This document shows, in pieces, positions 5,914-13,121 of a stretch of DNA of 13,121 nucleotides. The position numbers were made by a program, and so were the translations under genes. The DNA is from Bacilli bacterium. GTDB lineage: Bacteria; Bacillota_I; Bacilli_A; RF39; UBA660. The stretch's first letter is position 1, and each line of letters starts with the position of its first letter. The stretch lies in contig JAEDKN010000027.1 in NCBI GenBank assembly GCA_016295795.1, forward strand, positions 1 through 13,121. Reading direction: 5' to 3'. The notes beneath the pieces were generated by a model that was not told the DNA's origin, searched no databases, and saw only the letters and a list, made by a program, of their open reading frames with translations.

Positions 5914-6775
5914 TATTTTCATACCTACTACAAATTCCACAAGGAAGTACTAAACCACTATTTTTTATAGGTAAGCAAATTTCCTCAGAATAAATTTTAC
6001 CATCATATTTTTTACCAACTGTCATCTTTAAAATGTTAGTAAACACCTCTTTAGATAAACCAGTTGTATAAGTATTTATGATAAAGAAAATCGGATTTTC
6101 ACTCAAAAGTAAAGTACAAAGTTCAACCAGCCTATACAAATCTTTTTCGATATCCCAGATTTCGCCATTTGCTCCCCTACCATAACTAGGAGGATCCATA
6201 ATTATTGCATCATATTTATTACCACGTCTAATCTCACGTTGTACAAATTTCAATACATCGTCAACTAGATATCTTATCGGTTTATCTTCCAAATTACTAG
6301 CTTTAACATTTTCCTTACACCAATCTACCATTCCACGTGAAGAATCAACATGTACAACACTTGCACCCGCCTTCAAAGCAGCAACACTAGCTGCACCAGT
6401 ATAACCAAAAAGATTCAATAGCTTTATATTCCTATTAGATTTTGTTATTTTATCCATAATAAAGTCCCAATTAACTGCCTGTTCCGGAAACAAGCCTGTA
6501 TGCTTAAAACCCATTTGTTTTATCATAAATGTTAAATCCCTATACTTTACCTTCCACACTTTTGGTGGTTTTTTTAGATTTTCCCAGTATCCTCCGCCTT
6601 TATTACTTCTATAATATACAGCATCAATATTTCTATATTTATCTTTCAAGTTACCATTATCCCATATAATTTGAGGATCAGGTCTAAGCAAAACCACATC
6701 TTTCCAACGTTCCAACTTCTCGCCATTAGAAGCGTCAAGTATTTCATAATCTTTCCAATCATTCGCTAATAACAT
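5906..6775 (-). CDS. Class I SAM-dependent methyltransferase, RlmI/RlmK-like without PUA domain
   Basis: A 289-residue Rossmann-fold methyltransferase. Motif I is LNLFGYTGAAS (120-130), the acidic ribose-binding residue is Asp144 in VVHVDSS, and motif IV is MDPPSYGRG (193-201). DPPSYGRG and the near-terminal GLVLPCGICSRY match the COG1092 group, which includes 23S rRNA m5C/m2G methyltransferases RlmI and RlmK. The N-terminal ~100 residues are not a PUA domain, unlike E. coli RlmI, but belong to a shorter variant seen in many bacteria. The start at ATG 6775 has a strong GGGGAGGA site six bases upstream; the longer frame to 6802 has no such support. The next gene is a pseudouridine synthase overlapping by 8 bases, which points to an RNA substrate, probably ribosomal. 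The exact base modified is unknown. Confidence 0.88.
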   Translation of the reverse strand: MLLANDWKDYEILDASNGEKLERWKDVVLLRPDPQIIWDNGNLKDKYRNIDAVYYRSNKGGGYWENLKKPPKVWKVKYRDLTFMIKQMGFKHTGLFPEQAVNWDFIMDKITKSNRNIKLLNLFGYTGAASVAALKAGASVVHVDSSRGMVDWCKENVKASNLEDKPIRYLVDDVLKFVQREIRRGNKYDAIIMDPPSYGRGANGEIWDIEKDLYRLVELCTLLLSENPIFFIINTYTTGLSKEVFTNILKMTVGKKYDGKIYSEEICLPIKNSGLVLPCGICSRYENNE

Positions 6776-6808
6776 TCTAATTCCTCCCCATGAGAATATC
6801 ACATAACA

Positions 6809-6837
6809 ATATTATCATAGTTAATTATAAAAGTAAA
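6809..6837 (-). promoter_or_regulatory. Possible promoter of the methyltransferase-pseudouridine synthase operon
   Basis: On the minus strand TTTACT (6837-6832), a 17-base spacer ending in TGA, and TAATAT (6814-6809), i.e. an extended -10. It lies just after the pflA terminator and about 33 bases before the start codon. Box matches are partial. Confidence 0.4.
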
Positions 6838-6847
6838 TCAACCATCT

Positions 6848-6880
6848 AAAAAGCCAAATGCTTTAACCATTTAGCTTTTT
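6848..6880 (-). terminator. Intrinsic terminator of pflBA
   Basis: A 13-bp stem (6848-6860 with 6868-6880, one G-U wobble) around a 7-base loop, followed by five T on the minus strand. The TAA stop of pflA (6865-6863) lies in the loop, so the 5' arm encodes the last residues of the protein. Confidence 0.85.
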
Positions 6881-7582
6881 ATACAAATTAATAAATTTAT
6901 CGTAAAGCTTATTACACTTCTCTTTATCCATTTCCAATTTTTCTTTATATTGATTTAAAATGCCCAGTTTTTCATATTTTTCACTGCCCATCTTATGATA
7001 TGGTAAAAATTCTATCTTCTCAATATTATTTATATCTTTTAAAAACACAGCCAACTTTTTAACATATTCCTCTGTATCATTAACATCAGGTATTATCACT
7101 TGTCTTATCCATACTTTCTTATTAGAATTATTAAGAGCTTCAATAAACTTCAAAGATTCAGTTTTTTCTTGTCCAGTCAATTCCTTATAACCATTTAAAT
7201 CAACATGTTTTATATCAAGTATTACCAAATCTACAAGTTCTAAAATCTTATCATACTTACCTATCCCACATCCTGCAGTATCAAGAGCTATATTTATATT
7301 TTCTTTTTTCAATTGTTTCGATAATTCTATCAAAAAATCAACTTGTAAAAGCGGCTCTCCTCCAGAATATGTTACACCACCTATATCTTTATAATAAGGT
7401 TTAAATCTCTTCATTTTCTCAACTAATTCACAAACCGTATAATTCCCCTCAGCCATATTCCACATCTCAGGATTATGACAATACTTACATCTTAACCTGC
7501 ATCCATTAAAAAATATTACAGTTCTTATCCCAGGGCCATCAACAAGACCAAACGTTTCTATAGAATTAACACTTGCTCTCAT
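6863..7582 (-). CDS. pflA: Pyruvate formate-lyase activating enzyme
   Basis: A 239-residue radical SAM enzyme. The iron-sulfur cluster motif C-x3-C-x2-C is CRLRCKYC (Cys28, Cys32, Cys35), followed by HNPEMW. SGGEP (73-77), which contacts the amino group of SAM, and the opening IETFGLVDGPGIRTVIFFNGC are typical of PflA. The length fits the short PflA type, with no extra ferredoxin-like cluster insert as found in activases of other glycyl radical enzymes. It abstracts a hydrogen from Gly717 of the neighbouring PflB to install the glycyl radical under anaerobic, reducing conditions. Its ATG shares one base with the PflB stop (TAATG) and it lacks a good ribosome binding site, so its translation probably depends on coupling to pflB. 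Transcription ends in the terminator that overlaps its 3' end. Confidence 0.97.
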   Translation of the reverse strand: MRASVNSIETFGLVDGPGIRTVIFFNGCRLRCKYCHNPEMWNMAEGNYTVCELVEKMKRFKPYYKDIGGVTYSGGEPLLQVDFLIELSKQLKKENINIALDTAGCGIGKYDKILELVDLVILDIKHVDLNGYKELTGQEKTESLKFIEALNNSNKKVWIRQVIIPDVNDTEEYVKKLAVFLKDINNIEKIEFLPYHKMGSEKYEKLGILNQYKEKLEMDKEKCNKLYDKFINLYKKLNG

Positions 7583-9810
7583 TACAAATTACCATGAAAA
7601 GTTCTATTTATAACTTCTTCTTGCTGAACTCTTGTAAGCCTATTAAATCTAACAGCATATCCAGAAACCCTTATAGTCAAAAGCGGATATTTATCCGGAT
7701 GTTCCATAGCATCCACTAATGTTTCCCTGTTCAACACATTAACATTTAAATGATGTGCTCCTTGAAAAAAATATCCATCCATTAAATTAATCAAATTATC
7801 TATTCTATTTTCATCACTATCGCCCAAAGCAGTAGGAATTATCGAAAACGTATTAGATATGCCATCACGGCAACAATTATCATAATCCAGTTTAGCAACA
7901 GAGTTTAGTGAAGCAAGTGCACCATTTTCATCCCTACCATGCATAGGATTTGCACCAGGTGCGAATGGAGCCCCTTTCTTTCTACCATCAGGAGTAGCTC
8001 CTGTTTTTTGGCCATAAACAACATTAGAAGTAATAGTCAAAACTGACAATGTAGGCGTTGCATCACGATAACATTTATGCTTTTTCAATTCACTACTAAA
8101 CTTATCTAATATTTCTTTAGCAATTTCATCAACCCTATCATCATCATTGCCATACTTAGGAAAATCCCCTACTGTTTCAAAATCAATAGCAATTCCCTCT
8201 TCATTTCTTATAGGTTTAACAGTTGCATATTTTATTGCCGATAAAGAATCTACAGCAACCGACAAACCAGCAACTCCATATGCCATTAACCTGTTAACAT
8301 TAGTATCATGAAGTGCCATTTGACCAGCTTCATAAGCGTATTTATCGTGCATAAAATGAATTATATTCATAGTATTAGAATAGAGTTTTGCAACATACTC
8401 CAAAACTTTAAAATAATTTTCCTTAACAGAATCATAATTTAAAATCTCATCAGTATTTTTATCTATCCCATCTATTACTTTTAAATTCATCATTTCATCA
8501 ATTCCACCATTTATAGAATAAAGAAGAGATTTTACTAAATTACAACGTGCACCAAAAAATTGCATATCCTTTCCAATTCTCATTGCCGAAACACAACAAG
8601 CTATTCCATAATCATCGCCATATAAAGGACGCATCAAATCATCATTTTCATATTGAATAGAATCTGTTTGAATAGACAACTTTGCACAATATTTCTTAAA
8701 TTTATCAGGCAACTTCTCACTCCATAAAACCGTCATATTAGGTTCAGGAGCCGGATCCAAATTCTCAAGAGTATGGAGAATTCTATAAGAGGTTTTATTA
8801 ACCAATGTATTTCCATCATTACCCATACCACCAATAGATGCAGTAACCCATGTAGGATCCCCAGAAAACAATTCATCATACTCAGGAGTCCTCAAATGCC
8901 TAGCAAGTCTAAGCTTTATTATAAATTGATCGATCAGTTCCTGTGCCTCTTTTTCATTTATTAAACCATCCTTCAAATCCCTTTCAATATATATATTTAA
9001 AAAAGCATCAACCCTTCCAAGGCTCATGGCAGCACCATTATTTTCTTTAATAGCTGCCAAATATCCAAAATATAACCACTGAACAGCTTCTCTAGCATTA
9101 CTAGCAGGTCTAGAAATATTATATCCATACTTAAGCGCCATTTCTCTAATTTGACCCAAAGCATTAATTTGCATTGTAACTTCCTCACGCAACCTTATTA
9201 ACTCCTCAGTCATATCTCCTACAAGTCTTTTTAAATCCTTCTTTTTTTCATTAATAAGGCAATCAATTCCATACAACGCAATTCTTCTATAATCACCTAT
9301 TATACGACCTCTACCATATGCATCAGGAAGGCCCGTTAAAAGGCCAACTTTTCTAGCAACCCTCATTTCTTCAGTATAAGCATCAAATACTCCTTGATTA
9401 TGTGTTTTTCGATACATATTAAAATACTTATCTATATTAGAATCCAACTTATATCCATAAGCCTCCAAAGAATTATATACCATTCTCATTCCACCAAACG
9501 GATTAACTATTCGCTTTAAAGGTTCATCCGTCTGCAAGCCTACTATTACTTCATTTTCCTTATCTATATAACCTGCTTCATAATTATTAATACCAGAAAC
9601 ATGAGCAATATCAATATCTAAAACACCTCGTTCTAATTCTTTTTTCAATAGATCAGTGCATTTATCCCAAACTTTACTAGTTTTATCTGTTTTTCCTTCA
9701 AGAAAAGATTCATCTCCATCATATGGAATATGATTTAGCTTAATAAAGTTATCAACCGATACTCTATAATACCATTCTCCTTCTTTAAAATTTTTCCACT
9801 CATTTATCAT
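7582..9810 (-). CDS. pflB: Formate C-acetyltransferase (pyruvate formate-lyase)
   Basis: A 742-residue glycyl radical enzyme converting pyruvate and CoA to acetyl-CoA and formate without NADH formation, a central step of anaerobic mixed-acid fermentation. The diagnostic features are the adjacent catalytic cysteines Cys405-Cys406 in GIACCVSAM and the C-terminal glycyl radical loop RVSGYAVRF with Gly717. The Cys-Cys pair and full length separate it from related diol dehydratases and other glycyl radical lyases, which have one catalytic cysteine. Other PFL blocks are FGGMRM (105-110), PDAYGRGRIIGDYRR (162-176) and TPDGRKKGAPFAPGANP (606-622). ATG 9810 has a GGAGGT site (9822-9817) six bases upstream. 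pflA follows with a one-base overlap. A divergent gene starts 111 bases away. I see no convincing FNR, Rex or CcpA operator. Confidence 0.98.
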   Translation of the reverse strand: MINEWKNFKEGEWYYRVSVDNFIKLNHIPYDGDESFLEGKTDKTSKVWDKCTDLLKKELERGVLDIDIAHVSGINNYEAGYIDKENEVIVGLQTDEPLKRIVNPFGGMRMVYNSLEAYGYKLDSNIDKYFNMYRKTHNQGVFDAYTEEMRVARKVGLLTGLPDAYGRGRIIGDYRRIALYGIDCLINEKKKDLKRLVGDMTEELIRLREEVTMQINALGQIREMALKYGYNISRPASNAREAVQWLYFGYLAAIKENNGAAMSLGRVDAFLNIYIERDLKDGLINEKEAQELIDQFIIKLRLARHLRTPEYDELFSGDPTWVTASIGGMGNDGNTLVNKTSYRILHTLENLDPAPEPNMTVLWSEKLPDKFKKYCAKLSIQTDSIQYENDDLMRPLYGDDYGIACCVSAMRIGKDMQFFGARCNLVKSLLYSINGGIDEMMNLKVIDGIDKNTDEILNYDSVKENYFKVLEYVAKLYSNTMNIIHFMHDKYAYEAGQMALHDTNVNRLMAYGVAGLSVAVDSLSAIKYATVKPIRNEEGIAIDFETVGDFPKYGNDDDRVDEIAKEILDKFSSELKKHKCYRDATPTLSVLTITSNVVYGQKTGATPDGRKKGAPFAPGANPMHGRDENGALASLNSVAKLDYDNCCRDGISNTFSIIPTALGDSDENRIDNLINLMDGYFFQGAHHLNVNVLNRETLVDAMEHPDKYPLLTIRVSGYAVRFNRLTRVQQEEVINRTFHGNL

Positions 9811-9892
9811 ATTATTACCTCCGTATTATAAATAAAGATATCATACTTTGGCTTTTTTTTCTACTTAAAACATATAAATTTATTATTTATTA

Positions 9893-9901
9893 TGTTATAA
9901 T
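9893..9901 (+). promoter_or_regulatory. Extended -10 promoter of the PH-domain gene
   Basis: TGTTATAAT is a perfect extended -10 (TG-N-TATAAT). No recognisable -35 lies 16-18 bases upstream. It ends 20 bases before the start codon, so the leader would be only about 13 bases, beginning next to the GGAGG site (9910-9914). Confidence 0.5.
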
Positions 9902-9921
9902 TTTCTCATGGAGGTCTTTTT

Positions 9922-10341
9922 ATGGAAAATAGTAAAAAAATTGACGTAAAAAATATTCACGATGTTGACTTTGAAATAATTTGGGAAGATAAACCAGCAG
10001 GATTATTTCAACAAATTCTGACAAAGTTTAATTTAAACTTTACCACTTATCAAATAACTCAGGATGAATTAATAATAATTAAAGGTTTTTTTAGAAGAAA
10101 ACTCAATTCTTGCGAATTATATTTATTAAAAGATCCTGACTTAATAGAGAATATTTATCAAAGAGCACTAGGAATTTCAACAGTAAGAGTATTAGTAGAT
10201 AGTAAAAGTGCTTCCGAACGTGCCGGAAAATACATATACATCAAAAATATAAGGAACGGAGAAAAAGTAAGAAAGTTACTAAGAGATGCAATAGAAGCTG
10301 ACGTTATGGAAAGAAAAATAACTTATTTTGATAAAGTATAA
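9922..10341 (+). CDS. Small soluble bacterial PH-domain protein (YdbS/YdbT-like)
   Basis: A 139-residue protein whose residues about 38-130 fit the bacterial PH domain type 2 pattern: TTYQITQDELIIIKGFFRRK (a Y-x-[IL]-T-x-D-x-[IL] strand, then a glycine turn), an ELYLLKDPDLIENIYQRALGISTV block, and a C-terminal helix ENGEKVRKLL-like (RNGEKVRKLLRDAIE). Most relatives (YdbS, YdbT, YvbH types) carry membrane helices; this one has none, so it is a stand-alone cytosolic domain. These folds often mediate oligomerisation or envelope-stress functions, but no specific role can be assigned. The ATG has GGAGG seven bases upstream. The gene diverges from pflB and converges with argS through a shared terminator, so it is transcribed alone. 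The family call is moderately sure; the function is unknown. Confidence 0.78.
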   Translation: MENSKKIDVKNIHDVDFEIIWEDKPAGLFQQILTKFNLNFTTYQITQDELIIIKGFFRRKLNSCELYLLKDPDLIENIYQRALGISTVRVLVDSKSASERAGKYIYIKNIRNGEKVRKLLRDAIEADVMERKITYFDKV

Positions 10342-10400
10342 AACGATATCTTCAATCGAGTAATCAAAAATAGAATACTCATTTATAAGATATCGTTTTT
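10340..10400. terminator. Bidirectional terminator between the PH-domain gene and argS
   Basis: A 13-bp perfect stem joins AAAACGATATCTT (10340-10352) and AAGATATCGTTTT (10387-10399). The 34-base loop contains a second small stem, GAGTA (10358-10362) with TACTC (10376-10380). Five T follow on the plus strand, and the A-run of the left arm gives four T on the minus strand. It serves both convergent genes. Confidence 0.85.
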
Positions 10401-10401
10401 C

Positions 10402-12087
10402 TTACATTTTGCTAGGAATATCTATAACTAACAATTCTAAAACCTGTTTAATAATCATTTTAGCCAATTCCAAAACATACAACCAATCGCTTTTCTGTTG
10501 CATATCTGAGAGATTAGAAATATTGTTATTTTGATAAAAATTATTTACCAACAAACACAAATCATAAACATAATCAGCCAAATAAAATGGATTTCTGTTA
10601 TTAAATGCCAAATACAAATAATCTTCAAAATCTAAAATTTTCATTCTTAGGTTTCTATCTATATCATTATAAATCTTATTACTCAAAACAGAAGATTCAT
10701 AATTATTATCTTTTATAACTTTATTGACTCTAAGATAAGTGTATAAAATATATGGCCCCGTTTTTCCTACAGTATCCGAAAATTTTTCAATGTTAAATAT
10801 ATAATCTTTTTCCTTAGAATTTTGCAAATCACCATATTTAAGAATTGAATTTACAATTTTATCTAAATCTTCATCAGATAAATTTCTGTTTTCTTCCTTT
10901 TTGGATATAAATATATCTTTTATTTCATTAAACAAATTTTCCAGTTTTGGAGCCTTACCATCTCTGGTTTTAAATGGTTTCCCATCCATTCCATTTACTG
11001 TTCCATAACCTAAATGTTCTAAAGAATCTTTTGGGAAAAGTCCACACAAATCTGCCGTACGAAAAACCTGCTCAAAATGAAGAGCTTGTCTTAAATCCGT
11101 TACATATAATATATGATCTGGATTAAAATCTTTCTTTCTTTGTAATAAACAAGCAAGATCAGTAGAAGCATATAAATATGCTCCATTGCTTTTTTTGAAA
11201 AGAAGTGGTGGAATTTCTTTCTTATCGTTTTCTTTTGATACATTAACCACTAAAGCTCCTTGACTCTCAACCAATAACCTTTTATCAACTAATAATTTTT
11301 CCACCTCCGGTAAATATGAATATGCATCACTTTCTCCATACCAATAATCAAAGTGTGCCCCCAAATAATCACAATTTTTCTTTATATCTGAAACACTTAC
11401 TTCTAATATTTTTTTCCAAAGTTCTCTATATCTATCGTTTCCTTCTTGAAGCTCTTTTGTAATTTTCGAACACTCTTCTCTTACAATTTCATCATTCTTG
11501 CATAGTGCACTTACCTCTGGATACACCTTATCTAAATATTTTATATCTATATCTTCAATTTGCTTTTTATCCCTCAATATCGCATAAATTACCTGTCCAA
11601 TTTGAAGCCCATAATCACCCAAGTGAACATCGCATATTGTTTTATGATCTAGAAATCTTATAATACGCGCCACACTTTCACCCACTATCGTAGTTCTCAT
11701 ATGACCAACATGAAGAGGCTTCGCAACATTAGCTCCACAATAATCAACTACAAAAACTTCTTTCTTTTCTGGCATTTTTACATTGAATTTTTTATTTTCT
11801 TTCATTTTAGTAATTTCTTTATTAATGAAATCATCATTAACCTTTATGTTTAAAAAACCCGGAGAAATGAATTCTACTTTTTCAAAATATTTATCGAAAT
11901 TATCAAGCAAATTTATCCTTTCACAGATGTTTTTTCCTACTTCTTGAGGTGCTTTTCCAAGTTCCTTACTTATTTTGAAAACATCATTTGATTGATAATC
12001 ACATAAATCTGGCCTATCAGACTTAGTAATTGTTAAATTTCCTATTCCCTTTTCTTTTAAAATTTGACTTAATATTTGATTTATCAT
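10402..12087 (-). CDS. argS: Arginyl-tRNA synthetase
   Basis: A 561-residue class I aminoacyl-tRNA synthetase that charges tRNA-Arg. Order of domains: N-terminal Add-1-type domain (about 1-85); Rossmann catalytic core with VDYCGANVAKPLHVGHMRTT, whose HVGH (126-129) is the HIGH motif; the FKTRDGK segment (372-378) in place of a canonical KMSK, as in many ArgRS; and a helical anticodon-binding domain with SVLKY/YLAD-like blocks ending in DIPSKM, matching the usual short C-terminal tail (typically ...PERM). Length is normal. ATG 12087 has an AGGGGA site seven bases upstream. It is monocistronic, converging with the PH-domain gene. I find no T-box leader (no T-box antiterminator sequence) in the 261-base upstream gap, so amino-acid-responsive attenuation is not indicated. 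Confidence 0.98.
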   Translation of the reverse strand: MINQILSQILKEKGIGNLTITKSDRPDLCDYQSNDVFKISKELGKAPQEVGKNICERINLLDNFDKYFEKVEFISPGFLNIKVNDDFINKEITKMKENKKFNVKMPEKKEVFVVDYCGANVAKPLHVGHMRTTIVGESVARIIRFLDHKTICDVHLGDYGLQIGQVIYAILRDKKQIEDIDIKYLDKVYPEVSALCKNDEIVREECSKITKELQEGNDRYRELWKKILEVSVSDIKKNCDYLGAHFDYWYGESDAYSYLPEVEKLLVDKRLLVESQGALVVNVSKENDKKEIPPLLFKKSNGAYLYASTDLACLLQRKKDFNPDHILYVTDLRQALHFEQVFRTADLCGLFPKDSLEHLGYGTVNGMDGKPFKTRDGKAPKLENLFNEIKDIFISKKEENRNLSDEDLDKIVNSILKYGDLQNSKEKDYIFNIEKFSDTVGKTGPYILYTYLRVNKVIKDNNYESSVLSNKIYNDIDRNLRMKILDFEDYLYLAFNNRNPFYLADYVYDLCLLVNNFYQNNNISNLSDMQQKSDWLYVLELAKMIIKQVLELLVIDIPSKM

Positions 12088-12348
12088 ATTTACATCCCCT
12101 ATGTACTAAAACTTTTTATATTACAATTTATTAAAAATTTTATTTTGAAAATCTCACATCTGTAATTATAACATATTAGTTAAATTTTCGAAACCATGAA
12201 TTATTAATATAGTACTGATATAAAAAGCAATATAATTCATAAATATCAACTTTTATAAAATAACAAAGAATACATATTCACTTTTTTTAACTAAATTTAA
12301 GAAAATAAATTTTTGCGAGTTAGAATTATAATATAAGGAGGTAATAAT
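12088..12348. other. AT-rich divergent intergenic region, argS / endonuclease
   Basis: This 261-base stretch is the longest gap in the window. It holds the argS promoter and the endonuclease ribosome binding site. I found no T-box, no tRNA, and no ORF with a credible start. A TATAAT at 12327-12332 lies very close to the endonuclease start. Confidence 0.6.
12165..12193 (-). promoter_or_regulatory. Probable argS promoter
   Basis: On the minus strand TTTCGA (12193-12188), a 17-base spacer ending in TGT, and TATAAT (12170-12165), i.e. a perfect extended -10 with a weak -35. The predicted leader is about 70 bases. Confidence 0.55.
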
Positions 12349-13080
12349 TTGATAGACATAAAACAAGAAATTAAAAAAATCAATAATAAAGGACCAATAT
12401 TAGGCACATTTGAAGGAAGCCAAAATGTTGGAATGACACTAGAAAAAGCACTTGGTAAAAAACCAGATAGAAAAAGCGAACCAGATTTTTATGGAATTGA
12501 AATAAAATCAAAAGGAAAAGGCAACATTTATAAATATATAACGTTATTTAATTGTGGGCCGATAGGAAAAAACCAAGAAATATTACGCATTAAAGAAAAA
12601 TATGGATATTTCAATAAAAAAAATAAAACAGCATACAAAATATTTAATATAGCTGTTTATTGTAATAGATTAGTACAAATAGGTGGCAATAGATTAGCAA
12701 CAATTAAAATTGATTATCAAACAAATGAGATAAAACTTTTAATATTATCACCATATTTAGAAATATTGGATGATAAGTGTAGATGGAACTTGGAAGAATT
12801 GAAAAAAAGATTAGAAAATAAGTTGAATTTTTTGTGCTACATTAAAGCTGATAAATATGTTAATAACGGAGAAAAATATTTTTCATATGATGATGTAAGA
12901 TTATACAAATTGAAAGGATTTAATGAATTCCTAAAATTAATCGAAATGGGATATATAAGAATAAATTTCAAAATTAATTACTATAAATCAGGAAAGTGGC
13001 AAGGAAAAACATATGATCATGGAACCGGTTTCGAGATACACGAATCAGCTCTTGATTTGCTGTTTACAAAAATCGATTGA
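12349..13080 (+). CDS. MvaI/BcnI-family type II restriction endonuclease
   Basis: A 243-residue protein, full length for MvaI-type enzymes (about 246). Recognisable family elements are GPILGTFEGSQNVGMTLEKALG (15-36), the nuclease core EPDFYGIEIKSK (44-55) with Asp46, Glu51 and Lys53 in a D-x4-E-x-K arrangement, ITLFNCGP (64-71), and the C-terminal YDHGTGFEIHESALDLLF block (222-239). Members cut double-stranded DNA at short CC-centred sites such as CCWGG (MvaI) or CCSGG (BcnI); the specificity here cannot be read off. The start is TTG, supported by AAGGAGGT (12335-12342) six bases before it. No methyltransferase or controller gene is in the window: argS lies divergently upstream, and only 41 bases follow. 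It could be half of a restriction-modification pair or a solitary nuclease. Confidence 0.88.
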   Translation: MIDIKQEIKKINNKGPILGTFEGSQNVGMTLEKALGKKPDRKSEPDFYGIEIKSKGKGNIYKYITLFNCGPIGKNQEILRIKEKYGYFNKKNKTAYKIFNIAVYCNRLVQIGGNRLATIKIDYQTNEIKLLILSPYLEILDDKCRWNLEELKKRLENKLNFLCYIKADKYVNNGEKYFSYDDVRLYKLKGFNEFLKLIEMGYIRINFKINYYKSGKWQGKTYDHGTGFEIHESALDLLFTKID

Positions 13081-13084
13081 AATC

Positions 13085-13096
13085 TTCACATGTGAA
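13085..13096. repeat. Perfect 12-bp palindrome after the endonuclease gene
   Basis: TTCACATGTGAA is a perfect dyad starting four bases after the TGA stop. It has no loop and no T-run, so it is unlikely to be a terminator. Its size fits an operator for a dimeric repressor controlling a gene beyond the right edge, but this is inference. AAGGA at 13109-13113 could be the ribosome binding site of that next gene. Confidence 0.4.
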
Positions 13097-13121
13097 ACAT
13101 ATGGGACCAAGGAAATAAAAA

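Noticed and set aside
2645..7959. Avoidance of CCWGG as a sign of MvaI specificity
   Set aside because: At least five CCTGG or CCAGG sites are present in the window, so no avoidance is seen, and the specificity of this enzyme is unknown.
7582..9810. Another glycyl radical enzyme (diol dehydratase, choline lyase or similar)
   Set aside because: The adjacent Cys405-Cys406 pair and the fit to PFL along the whole length, with a short PflA beside it, point to pyruvate formate-lyase.
12088..12348. T-box riboswitch upstream of argS
   Set aside because: The conserved T-box antiterminator sequence and a terminator hairpin before the gene are both absent.

Overview
The window is AT-rich bacterial DNA from what looks like an uncultured, anaerobic or fermentative low-GC Bacillota (Bacilli-like). 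Supporting signs are GGAGG-type ribosome binding sites, TTGACA/TATAAT promoters, a CIRCE heat-shock operator, a spoVS gene, a pyruvate formate-lyase pair, and a ClpB without its N-terminal domain as in mollicute relatives. Tryptophan is encoded by TGG and TGA is used as a stop, so the standard code applies and a Mycoplasma-type code is unlikely. The exact lineage (for example Erysipelotrichales or RF39-like gut Bacilli) is inference.

Layout: everything from 1 to 9810 is on the minus strand, read right to left as short transcription units separated by intrinsic terminators. (a) pflB-pflA (9810-6863), stop and start overlapping by one base. (b) An RlmI-like methyltransferase and an RluA-type pseudouridine synthase (6775-5242), overlapping by 8 bases: an RNA-modification pair. 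(c) A single-pass membrane protein with a long low-complexity tail carrying two IYGG motifs (5170-4238). (d) clpB (4137-2047), whose CIRCE and promoter are clearly legible and fix its start. (e) spoVS (1984-1724). (f) Two unrecognised small genes (1655-1218 and 1127-708), the second with a near-consensus promoter. (g) Two overlapping prepilin-type pseudopilin genes (649-203 and 210-beyond the left edge), the start of a ComG/type IV pilus-like cluster.

On the right, a small bacterial PH-domain protein (plus strand, 9922-10341) diverges from pflB and converges on argS (minus, 12087-10402) with a shared bidirectional terminator. A 261-bp AT-rich divergent gap (12088-12348) precedes a full-length MvaI/BcnI-family restriction endonuclease (plus, TTG start at 12349). 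No methyltransferase is in the window; one could lie just past the right edge.

Most of this is ordinary core genome. The points most worth a second look are the endonuclease without a visible partner, the IYGG membrane protein, the CIRCE/-35 fusion at clpB, the terminators built into gene ends, and TATAAT boxes placed unusually close to start codons. There is no gene-free stretch over 300 bases, and I saw no tRNA, rRNA, CRISPR array or insertion sequence.
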